Shown: piece by piece, positions 1 through 5,448 of the stretch
Layout of the letters: each line of letters begins with the position of its first letter
Position numbering within the stretch: position 1 is the stretch's first letter
Origin: Planctomycetota bacterium
Lineage (GTDB): Bacteria; Planctomycetota; Phycisphaerae; WQYP01
Direction of reading: 5' to 3'
NCBI GenBank assembly: GCA_021852225.1
Contig: JAJZOA010000036.1
Coordinates: forward strand, 1 to 5,448
DNA length: 5,448 nt
Made by a program: the position numbers and the translations under genes
The notes under the pieces: generated by a model
Databases searched by the model: none
What the model saw: the letters and a program-made list of their open reading frames with translations, nothing else
Told to the model about the DNA's origin: nothing

Positions 1-53
1 ATGCCGGGGCATTCTGGTACGGTACGCGAAAAAGTCATCCAACTACCTTGGCA

Positions 54-695
54 TCATTCAATTGGCCTGCGGATTATTGTGGTATCGCCGCCAGCATCGA
101 TACACCGTTTTGAGATAGTTTCTAAGCACAGATCATGCTCCCGACGAAGGTGCGCCGGGAGGCACCACCCACCTTTGCTGGCTAGCTCCGAGTTCGCCTC
201 AGCCCCTTCGACGGACTCTCCGCCGGGCGTAACTCCCGTGAAGAAATCCCAGATGTCGTGCACCCATTGCCAGATATTGCCCGTCGGATCGGTGGCCGCC
301 ACCGGGTGATCCCCCACATACCCATACAAATTAATCCCGCCGTCATATCCAATCGGATCGCGCTGAATCCAACGGCCAAGAACCGGGCTATACGTCCGAT
401 TGCGGACATAATAAAGCTGTGTTTCTGGATCAAAGCGGTAGCCGCAGTAAATTATTTCATTCGCACAGGAGGAATTGGAGGTATCGCGAGGACGACGGGC
501 AGACAGGATGTCTGCGGTCCGGCGCTCCACAGATTTTCCAGCCTGCCAAGACACATCGCGCCCGCAGTCGCAACTAACACTTTGTGTCCTCTGTGATCTC
601 TGTGGCTCGTCCGTTCCGCCAAACCCACGCGCATATCGCCCGCCCGGCCACTTGGGACCAATCGCGTTTTCTATGCTATCCGCATTCCTGACCAT
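54..695 (-). CDS. RHS repeat-associated core domain, C-terminal fragment fused to repeat-derived sequence
   Basis: The 213-residue reading frame ends with TGA at 56-54. Residues 79-140 (bases 461-276) are a clear RHS/YD-repeat core end, with motifs YCGYRFDPET, LYYVRNRTYSP, LGRWIQRDPIGYDGG, NLYGYVG and TDPTGN. In RHS proteins this core closes the YD-repeat shell and is followed by a variable tip, often a toxin. Here the tip is 73 residues with two tryptophan-rich stretches and three cysteines; I recognise no toxin family in it. Residues 1-78 do not look like YD repeats: they translate dispersed DNA repeats (ADILSARRPR from the palindrome at 499-515, DEPQRSQRTQ from the 9-bp tandem at 578-604). 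Complete RHS proteins usually exceed 1000 residues, so this is probably a truncated remnant or detached tip cassette. The ATG at 695 has only a weak GGGG upstream, and an in-frame stop lies at 722-720. The RHS assignment is secure; expression is doubtful. Confidence 0.72.
   Translation of the reverse strand: MVRNADSIENAIGPKWPGGRYARGFGGTDEPQRSQRTQSVSCDCGRDVSWQAGKSVERRTADILSARRPRDTSNSSCANEIIYCGYRFDPETQLYYVRNRTYSPVLGRWIQRDPIGYDGGINLYGYVGDHPVAATDPTGNIWQWVHDIWDFFTGVTPGGESVEGAEANSELASKGGWCLPAHLRREHDLCLETISKRCIDAGGDTTIIRRPIE
499..515. repeat. Short palindromic repeat, 7-bp arms with 3-base centre
   Basis: Perfect inverted repeat GCAGACA-GGA-TGTCTGC. On the minus strand it reads through as part of ADILSARRP in the RHS-fragment frame. 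The phrase 'acatcctgtctgc' resembles a dispersed intergenic repeat I associate with PVC-group genomes; this family assignment is from memory, and only one copy is visible here. The palindrome itself is certain. Its status as a mobile REP-like element is inferred. Confidence 0.55.
578..604 (-). repeat. Three 9-bp tandem units of the CACAGAGNN type
   Basis: On the minus strand the units are CACAGAGAT, CACAGAGGA and CACAAAGTG, in direct succession. This matches the 'cacagagaacacagag' dispersed repeat found in many environmental bacterial genomes, whose translation gives strings such as HRDHRGH; that string is visible in an alternative minus-strand frame here. It lies 62 bases from the palindrome at 499-515, and both are upstream of the RHS core. 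It is unlikely to be native RHS coding sequence. Confidence 0.6.
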
Positions 696-1245
696 TTTAT
701 GGCCCCGTTTGAACCAAAATCATCAAACCGCGAACCCGGCATACCCATTTGCAATGCCCTGTTTATACCCCTCTACCATCCCCAACGCAAGGAAAAACAG
801 CGAATCGCCCGCCGCCCATACGGAAGAAAAACTTGAAGCACCGAGCCCCAGTATTCAAGTGAAACGATTCGTTCAAGGCGGGTGAAGCTTTGCCGGTACC
901 GATTTTAAAAAATGCCCCGCAGTCAATTGGCGTGTTTGGTTGTTGTGGAAGCCGCGGGTTGGCACCCTTGCGGACATCGGCGATTTGCGGGACCTTAAAA
1001 CGCTCTACCTTTACCGAACGGATTAAATGTCACTCAAACCGACGTGCTTAAACCGGTGGCCGCAAGAATTTATTCTATTACCATCGATGCAACACAATTG
1101 TTTCAGCATATTGGCGCAATCCGGCGTGTCAATCCGGAAAACGCCTTGGGGAAAATGGCGATGGAGACACTTTCAAAAGCCATAAATAATAAAGCGGCAA
1201 TGTACAACTCGGACGCGCACAAATACCGGCGAGCCTGCCGCCAAA
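696..1245. other. Gene-poor stretch, apparently decayed sequence
   Basis: No reading frame here has convincing protein-like composition or a recognisable family. Frames covering 475-885 and 1044-1289 on the plus strand are open, but they begin in repeats or run into the 3' end of the opposite-strand kinase gene, and their translations match no family I know. The stretch is more AT-rich in places (for example 901-912 and 1187-1195) than the genes to its right. The only protein-like trace is the leucine-rich-repeat-like segment listed separately. I see no tRNA, CRISPR array, transposase or convincing intrinsic terminator. Confidence 0.45.
961..1103 (+). pseudogene. Possible leucine-rich-repeat remnant, split by a frameshift
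   Basis: Codons from 961 read GTLADIGDLRDLKTLYLYRTD and reach a TAA at 1024-1026. This fits a leucine-rich-repeat unit of the form L..L..L..LYL..T. In the frame starting at 1026 the sequence continues NVTQTDVLKPVAARIYSI, which is how the next part of such a unit (T-x-V-T...L) would be expected to run. A one- or two-base indel near 1021-1026 would therefore rejoin the two halves. The match is short, no signal sequence or further repeats are visible, and no start is identifiable upstream (TGA at 883-885). A chance match is possible. Confidence 0.25.
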
Positions 1246-2325
1246 CTACTGGTCCGGCTGTTCGATCGGACCGCCGCCCGAACCAATAGCGTGCATCAGA
1301 CGGTCGCGATATTCCTGAATCCACGCCACCTTAGCGTGCACCGCAAAAAGCCACGCAGGTGGACCAAAATGGCGCAGTTGGCCGCGGTTGCTAAGTCCCA
1401 GCATGACCTCGCATATCAGGCTTTCAATCATCAGGTCGGGCAATATGTTCAATTCCGCCTGACTTAGTGTACGAATGGTTTCATAGCCGGTAATAAACGC
1501 ATGAAGACGGCTGGTGTTCAGCGACACATTCCAGGCGCGCGGGTCGCCATGACCAATACGGATGGAAAATTGCAGGGCCGCATTGGCTGTATCAATAATA
1601 TGGGGAAACAGATAGCAACTGTCGTAATCTATAACCGCGGAAACATGCTGGCCAGTGAACAGGCAATTGCCCGGATGAAAATCACAATGCACCAGCCCTA
1701 TGGGCCAGGTTTCCAAGCCGGCCGCGGACGCCTGCGCGGCGGCCTGGGCGTAAAGTGCGCGCAGCGTTTGGAGTTCGGCGCTGCACTGAGCCTGTTGCGC
1801 GTCATCCAGTTTCGTATCTTTCTCCAGAAGAATAAACACGTTGTGAAAGGCTCTGTCAATATCCGGATGCGCATGATAAGTCACCCGCGGCACGATCTGT
1901 GTCTGGGGCTGATAGTTCTGCGCAAGTTTATGGAACAACGCCAGCGTGCGGCCACCCTGAAAGGTGCTGTCCTTCGTGAAATCAAACGCGCCGCCAGAAA
2001 TAAATTCAAACAGCTCGTACACATCTGTCCCCCGCAGCACCATGGAATTGTTGTCCATGCGCGATCCGATCAGATGCGGCAATGGAAACTGCTGGCGGGC
2101 AAGATGCAACTGCAGGCCGTGGGCGAAGGTTACCATGTCCAGATCGTGCTTGCCGCGGGCGCGGCGCTTAAGCAAAAATTCCCCGCGGTCAGAATGGATT
2201 TTCATTTTAGGCGACTGGCGTGATCCGCGATTAAAGGGTTCAACTGTTTCAATCAGGCCAATGTCGTATTGGCTCATCACTGAAACAACCTCCGCCAGGT
2301 CAAAGCCCCCTTTTTCCGCCGTCAT
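1246..2325 (-). CDS. APH/choline-kinase-fold phosphotransferase, substrate unknown
   Basis: A 359-residue protein of the aminoglycoside phosphotransferase/homoserine kinase II superfamily, expected to be cytosolic and to transfer the gamma-phosphate of ATP to a small molecule. Visible landmarks are the N-lobe lysine K53 in FLLKRRARG, a hinge-like ELFEFISGG at 104-112, ALFHKLAQNY at 129-138, the catalytic loop HCDFHPGN at 213-220 (D215 the likely base, H217 and N220 conserved) and the metal-binding aspartate D233 in AVIDYD. All key residues are present, so an active enzyme is expected. Length is usual for the family. I chose ATG at 2325 because AGGGG (2336-2332) lies 6 bases upstream; a TTG at 2352 would add nine residues, but its GAAGG abuts the codon. 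The gene is divergent from the carotenoid-type enzyme. Superfamily membership is firm; homoserine, choline, sugar or antibiotic substrates cannot be told apart here. Confidence 0.85.
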   Translation of the reverse strand: MTAEKGGFDLAEVVSVMSQYDIGLIETVEPFNRGSRQSPKMKIHSDRGEFLLKRRARGKHDLDMVTFAHGLQLHLARQQFPLPHLIGSRMDNNSMVLRGTDVYELFEFISGGAFDFTKDSTFQGGRTLALFHKLAQNYQPQTQIVPRVTYHAHPDIDRAFHNVFILLEKDTKLDDAQQAQCSAELQTLRALYAQAAAQASAAGLETWPIGLVHCDFHPGNCLFTGQHVSAVIDYDSCYLFPHIIDTANAALQFSIRIGHGDPRAWNVSLNTSRLHAFITGYETIRTLSQAELNILPDLMIESLICEVMLGLSNRGQLRHFGPPAWLFAVHAKVAWIQEYRDRLMHAIGSGGGPIEQPDQ

Positions 2326-2331
2326 GCAAAA

Positions 2332-2336
2332 CCCCT
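2332..2336 (-). promoter_or_regulatory. Ribosome binding site deciding the kinase start
   Basis: AGGGG on the minus strand sits 6 bases before ATG 2325-2323. It supports this start over the in-frame TTG at 2352, which has no properly spaced Shine-Dalgarno sequence. Confidence 0.5.
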
Positions 2337-2430
2337 GTGGTTCGTACCTCAACCTTCACATGTCAGGCAATAGTACCAAGGAAATGCTGTTATGGGCAGT
2401 AAAGCCCCTGAACCAAAGTAAATGTGACCC

Positions 2431-2467
2431 GCCGCACGCGCGGCAGGATGCTTACATCCGGCCGGAT
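2431..2467. promoter_or_regulatory. Cluster of small inverted repeats in the divergent intergenic region
   Basis: Three adjacent structures are visible: GCCGC-acgc-GCGGC (2431-2444), GGATG-ctta-CATCC (2446-2459) and the perfect 12-bp palindrome ATCCGGCCGGAT (2456-2467). The last two share ATCC, so as single-stranded folds they would be mutually exclusive. The cluster lies between two divergent genes, about 50 bases upstream of the -35 box at 2520. An operator for a dimeric regulator is possible. No regulator gene is in the window and the sequence matches no operator I know. Confidence 0.3.
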
Positions 2468-2519
2468 ATTTGGCGGACCGGTTCCGATAATGCCGTGGCG
2501 GGTTGAATGGTGCCCCGCG

Positions 2520-2548
2520 TTACCAGCGGAAACATGCCTGCCTATAAT
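2520..2548 (+). promoter_or_regulatory. Sigma70-type promoter for the carotenoid-type operon
   Basis: A perfect -10 box TATAAT (2543-2548) is preceded by TTACCA (2520-2525, four of six consensus matches) with an optimal 17-base spacer. Transcription would begin near 2555, giving a leader of about 30 bases before ATG 2586. The promoter lies inside the in-frame upstream extension of the coding frame (open from 2424), which argues against any start earlier than 2586. Confidence 0.6.
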
Positions 2549-2576
2549 CGACAGTTGTGCATCGCAAGGTTTCTAC

Positions 2577-2581
2577 AGGAG
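2577..2581 (+). promoter_or_regulatory. Ribosome binding site of the carotenoid-type flavoenzyme gene
   Basis: AGGAG lies 4 bases before ATG 2586 and 10 bases before the in-frame ATG 2592. Either could be used. The two starts differ only by Met-Arg and both precede the nucleotide-binding strand. Confidence 0.6.
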
Positions 2582-2585
2582 ATGG

Positions 2586-4181
2586 ATGCGGATGGGTTTA
2601 GCCAAAAGTGTGGTGGTCATTGGTGCCGGACCGGGTGGTCTTTCAACGGCAATCCTGCTGGCCGCCGCCGGAGTGCAGGTGACCGTTCTGGAAAAGAGCA
2701 AACGACCGGGTGGCCGCACCAGCGCTATTGAAACAGATGGATTCCGGTTTGATGTCGGCCCGACTTTTTTTCTTTATCCGCGCGTATTGGAGGACATTTT
2801 TTCGGCCGCTGGCCGAAATTTATGGCACGAAGCGCCCATGGCGCGTCTGGATCCGCAATACCGCCTGATTTTTGAGGGTGTCGGCCGCATTAATGCCACC
2901 GCGGACCTGCCACGGATGCAACGGGAGATTGCGGCAATTGCGCCGCGCGACGCGGAAAATCTTCCCCGTTTTATGGATGACAACCGCCGCAAACTCGCCG
3001 AATTCACACCCTGTCTTGAAAATCCGTTCGAATCGTGGCACGACGTGGTGAATATGCGCATGGCTCGGCTGCTGCCGGCGTTGCGGCCATGGAATTCGCT
3101 GGATCAGGAACTCAAACGTTATTTTGCCGATCCACGAATCCGACTGGCCTTCAGTTTTCAATCGAAGTATCTTGGAATGTCGCCGTTTCGTTGTCCGGGC
3201 CTGTTTTCCATCCTTTCTTTTCTTGAATATGAATATGGCGTTTTCCATCCATACGGCGGTTGTGCGCGCATCAGCGAACGAATGGCGGGAATTGCCACCG
3301 AAATGGGCGTGGAATTGCGGCTCAACGAGCCAGTAGAGGAAATTATTTTCCGCGGTAACCGAGCTGTCGGTGCGCGCACGGCGGGCGGCAGTCATTCGGC
3401 TGATGCGGTGGTGGTGAACGCGGATTTTGCGCATGCAATGACGCACCTTGTGCCCGACGCATTGCGTCGCCGGTGGACCGACAAAAAAATCGCCTCCAGC
3501 CGCTTTTCCTGTTCCACTTTTATGCTTTATCTTGGAATCGAAGGAAAAATCAGCGATCTGGCCCATCATAATATTCTGCTTGCGGAAGATTACCGCGGGA
3601 ATCTGCATGACATTGACCAAGCCCATCGGCTTACCGATCGCCCGTCGATGTATGTGCAAAACGCCTGTCTGACGGATCCATCTCTGGCACCAGCCGGTTG
3701 TTCCACGCTGTATGTGCTGGTGCCGGTTTCCCATCAACATGAAAATATCAACTGGGCTGTGGAAAAAGACGCCTTTGAACGCCGCGTACTCCGTCGGCTG
3801 GGCGACCTGGGCCTGAAGGATATTGAGCAGCGCATACGGGTGAAACAGGTCTGCACGCCCGCCGACTGGGAAGAAAAAATGTCCATCTATCGCGGAGCGA
3901 CATTTAATCTGGCCCATACGCTCACTCAAATGTTGAATCTGCGGCCACACAATCGGTTCGAAGATCTGGGCGGCGTGTATCTGGTGGGCGGCGGAACGCA
4001 TCCGGGCAGCGGGCTGCCGGTGATATTTGAATCCGCCAAAATAACCTCCCGTCTGCTGCTGGAAGATTTAGGATATGCAGATGCCTGGCGAAGTCTGGCG
4101 GCGAAAATGCCACTCCGCCCGACGGCAGGGTCGCCGGAACAAAGCGGCGCGTGTACCCCGGCTGTCACATGCCCCGCATAA
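2586..4181 (+). CDS. CrtI/CrtN/CrtP-family carotenoid desaturase or oxygenase
   Basis: A 531-residue FAD-dependent enzyme of the phytoene desaturase family, which acts on membrane-held polyene chains. The N-terminal dinucleotide fold is complete: beta strand SVVVIGAG with GAGPGG at 13-18, acidic E36 ending strand two, GGR at 42-44, then FRFDVGPT at 54-60, which favours CrtN/CrtP-like over distant amine-oxidase relatives. A mid-protein FHPYGGCARISERMA lies at 220-234. The family's C-terminal FAD signature is at 465-485 (YLVGGGTHPGSGLP, then ESAK). About 35 residues of weakly conserved tail follow. Length is normal for the family (about 490-530). I chose ATG 2586 because it follows AGGAG and a promoter with a short leader. 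The aldehyde dehydrogenase gene 74 bases downstream suggests terminal methyl oxidation (CrtP-like) in a C30 pathway, but sequence alone does not separate desaturase from oxygenase. Family assignment is firm. Confidence 0.87.
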   Translation: MRMGLAKSVVVIGAGPGGLSTAILLAAAGVQVTVLEKSKRPGGRTSAIETDGFRFDVGPTFFLYPRVLEDIFSAAGRNLWHEAPMARLDPQYRLIFEGVGRINATADLPRMQREIAAIAPRDAENLPRFMDDNRRKLAEFTPCLENPFESWHDVVNMRMARLLPALRPWNSLDQELKRYFADPRIRLAFSFQSKYLGMSPFRCPGLFSILSFLEYEYGVFHPYGGCARISERMAGIATEMGVELRLNEPVEEIIFRGNRAVGARTAGGSHSADAVVVNADFAHAMTHLVPDALRRRWTDKKIASSRFSCSTFMLYLGIEGKISDLAHHNILLAEDYRGNLHDIDQAHRLTDRPSMYVQNACLTDPSLAPAGCSTLYVLVPVSHQHENINWAVEKDAFERRVLRRLGDLGLKDIEQRIRVKQVCTPADWEEKMSIYRGATFNLAHTLTQMLNLRPHNRFEDLGGVYLVGGGTHPGSGLPVIFESAKITSRLLLEDLGYADAWRSLAAKMPLRPTAGSPEQSGACTPAVTCPA

Positions 4182-4200
4182 GGCCGCGCGCAGGGCCACT

Positions 4201-4225
4201 CCCGCGCCGGCCGTGCTGGTGCGGG
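4201..4225 (+). other. Strong intercistronic hairpin, 11-bp stem and 3-base loop
   Basis: The arms CCCGCGCCGGC and GCTGGTGCGGG pair over all 11 positions in RNA (nine Watson-Crick pairs, two G-U), closed by loop CGU. It begins 20 bases after the upstream stop codon and ends 30 bases before the ATG at 4256. No T-run follows, so it is not a classical intrinsic terminator. An mRNA-stabilising, processing or partial-attenuation role is possible. The pairing is seen directly; the function is inferred. Confidence 0.45.
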
Positions 4226-4255
4226 TCGGCCCCCGCGCTATTGTGAGACTGTCGT

Positions 4256-5448
4256 ATGACCCTTCCATTTGGAATGAATTCGACTTGCCCCCCACCGACG
4301 GGTTTTCCGCAATCCGATGGGGATATTGCGGCCGGTGCCGCGGCTGCTCGCGTTGCCCGGAAAAAATGGCTTGACCTGGGCGTGGCAGGTCGCGCGGCTG
4401 TCGTGGGGCGGCTGCCGGCATTGCTGGCCGGCACTGCCGGTTCCGCCAACCATGCGGTGGTGCAGGGCCTGATCAAGGCGTGTGCCCACATTCCCTTTCG
4501 CACAGATGCCGACACGATTGCCGCCGAGATCATGCCACTGGCTGCGGCTGCGGAATATCTGTCGCGGCGCGCAGTGCAAATATTGGCGGAACAAAAGCCC
4601 CGCGACCATCGGTTTCTGCCAGGATTTCTTTTGGGACGCGCCAGCGTGCGAATTCAGCGCCGCCCGCTGGGACTGGTGCTGGTGATTGGACCTCGGAATT
4701 ACCCACTGTATCTGCCAGGGGTACAGATTCTTTCAGCACTGGTGGCGGGCAATGCGGTTCTGGTGAAACCGGGCCACGGGGGCGGGCCGGCGATCCAGCA
4801 ATTTGTGAAACTGCTGGGTCAAATTGGAATCGAGTGTCAACTCGTTCAGGTCTTGCCTGAAGACATTTCCTCGGTTTACAGCGCCGTGAATGCCGGAGTC
4901 GATAAAGTCTGTTTTACCGGATCTCGCCAGGCCGGTACCGCGGTGCTTGCCGCACTCGCACCTTTGGCCATTCCCAGCGTCATGGAGCTTTCCGGATCCG
5001 ATGCGGTCATCGTCCTGCCGGGTGCGGATATAACTCTTGTCGCCAGGGCCATTCGCTTTTCAATGGTACTCAATGGCGGGGCCACATGCATGGCGCCACG
5101 CCGAGTGCTGGCGGCAACCGCCCAGATGCGGGAATTGCACGTGCAATTGATTGCTGAAATGGCAGGCACAGACCTCCGGCCCGTTCCCGCCGCCGTCGCC
5201 GATGCAGTTTTGCCAAAAATTATTGCGGCCATGGAAAACGGCGCGAAAATTATCAATGGTCGGCTGGATGGTCCATATATTATTGGTCCGCTGATCCTGT
5301 CGAACGTTTCAATGCACGATCCAATCGGTCACGCCGATTATATGTGTCCGATCATCAGTCTCTGTGCGGTGAATTCCACCGCCGACCTGCCGGCCGCGTA
5401 TCACGCCTGCCCGATGCGACTTGGGGTTTCCATTTTCGGCCCCCCGGC
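4256..5448 (+). CDS. Aldehyde dehydrogenase, divergent, 3' end beyond window
   Basis: This frame is open from an in-frame TGA at 4244-4246 to the right edge, giving 397 residues without a stop; roughly 60-100 residues are probably missing. NAD(P)-dependent aldehyde dehydrogenases oxidise aldehydes to acids through a cysteine thioester. Landmarks in order are a helical N-terminal part (about 24-115), oxyanion asparagine N148 in IGPRNYPLYLP, cofactor lysine K171 in VLVKPG, FTGSRQAG at 220-227, general-base E244 in MELSGSDA, and nucleophile C278 in NGGATCMAPRRVL. The usual EExFGP motif is replaced by ADYMCP (360-365), with D361 where the cofactor-ribose glutamate normally sits. Start ATG 4256 has only a weak GTGAG 8 bases upstream; ATG 4274 is an alternative. 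The gene follows the CrtN/CrtP-like gene in the same direction, so a carotenoid aldehyde is the likely substrate, by analogy with staphyloxanthin AldH. The fold is certain, the substrate inferred. Confidence 0.85.
   Translation, partial: MTLPFGMNSTCPPPTGFPQSDGDIAAGAAAARVARKKWLDLGVAGRAAVVGRLPALLAGTAGSANHAVVQGLIKACAHIPFRTDADTIAAEIMPLAAAAEYLSRRAVQILAEQKPRDHRFLPGFLLGRASVRIQRRPLGLVLVIGPRNYPLYLPGVQILSALVAGNAVLVKPGHGGGPAIQQFVKLLGQIGIECQLVQVLPEDISSVYSAVNAGVDKVCFTGSRQAGTAVLAALAPLAIPSVMELSGSDAVIVLPGADITLVARAIRFSMVLNGGATCMAPRRVLAATAQMRELHVQLIAEMAGTDLRPVPAAVADAVLPKIIAAMENGAKIINGRLDGPYIIGPLILSNVSMHDPIGHADYMCPIISLCAVNSTADLPAAYHACPMRLGVSIFGPP

Noticed and set aside
1..309. Plus-strand frame open from the first base
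   Set aside because: Most of it is antisense to the RHS core and tip, and it has no protein-like motifs.
1251..1272. GGTCCG ... CGGACC inverted repeat as a terminator of the kinase gene
   Set aside because: It lies within the kinase C-terminal coding region, has a 10-base loop and no T-run.
1044..1289. 81-codon plus-strand frame with GTG start
   Set aside because: It runs into the 3' end of the convergent kinase gene, has no recognisable family and no ribosome binding site. Only its first part is used, as a possible leucine-rich-repeat remnant.
1501..2223. 240-codon plus-strand frame opposite the kinase
   Set aside because: It lies wholly inside the kinase gene on the other strand, shows no domain features, and the kinase motifs are unambiguous.
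2424..2585. In-frame N-terminal extension of the carotenoid-type enzyme
   Set aside because: It contains the likely promoter and palindromes, and the family begins at the nucleotide-binding strand just after 2586.
2820..4001. Long open frame (393 codons) on the minus strand opposite the carotenoid-type gene
   Set aside because: It is antisense to an unmistakable coding sequence, has no family motif and a composition typical of an antisense shadow.
4075..4374. 99-codon plus-strand frame ending in a cysteine-rich CGRCRGCSRC tail, suggestive of a metal-binding peptide
   Set aside because: It overlaps the end of the flavoenzyme gene and the start of the dehydrogenase in another frame. The cysteines arise from GC-rich codons that read as an alanine-rich helix in the dehydrogenase frame.

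Overview
The window looks like a contig fragment from a moderately GC-rich bacterium, most plausibly of the PVC group (Planctomycetota, Verrucomicrobiota or Lentisphaerota). This placement is an inference. It rests on an RHS tip of the style common in those phyla, on two kinds of short dispersed repeat I associate with their genomes (a 9-bp CACAGAGNN tandem and a GCAGACA-TCC-TGTCTGC palindrome), and on a CrtN/CrtP-like flavoenzyme next to an aldehyde dehydrogenase. No rRNA or tRNA gene is present to fix the taxonomy.

Layout. Bases 54-695 (minus) hold the C-terminal end of an RHS-family protein. Its normal upstream part is replaced by in-frame repeat-derived sequence. Bases 696-1245 are a gene-poor stretch that appears decayed; the only readable trace is a leucine-rich-repeat-like segment split between two frames (961-1103). 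Bases 1246-2325 (minus) encode an APH/choline-kinase-fold phosphotransferase of unknown substrate with its catalytic motifs intact. A 260-base divergent intergenic region (2326-2585) holds small palindromes and a good sigma70-type promoter pointing right. Bases 2586-4181 (plus) encode a CrtI/CrtN/CrtP-family carotenoid desaturase or oxygenase. After a 74-base gap containing a strong 11-bp hairpin, a divergent aldehyde dehydrogenase starts at 4256 and runs off the right end of the window, with at least 397 residues present.

How the genes fit together. The flavoenzyme and the dehydrogenase are co-directional and closely spaced, so they probably share the 2520-2548 promoter. The combination matches the chemistry of known C30 carotenoid pathways such as staphyloxanthin, where a CrtP-type enzyme oxidises a terminal methyl group to an aldehyde and an aldehyde dehydrogenase converts it to the carboxylate. 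The divergent kinase may belong to the same locus, but nothing in the sequence proves it. I see no clear previously undescribed system. The points most worth a second look are the oxidase/dehydrogenase pair, the altered active-site motif of the dehydrogenase, the intercistronic hairpin and the repeat-fused RHS tip.
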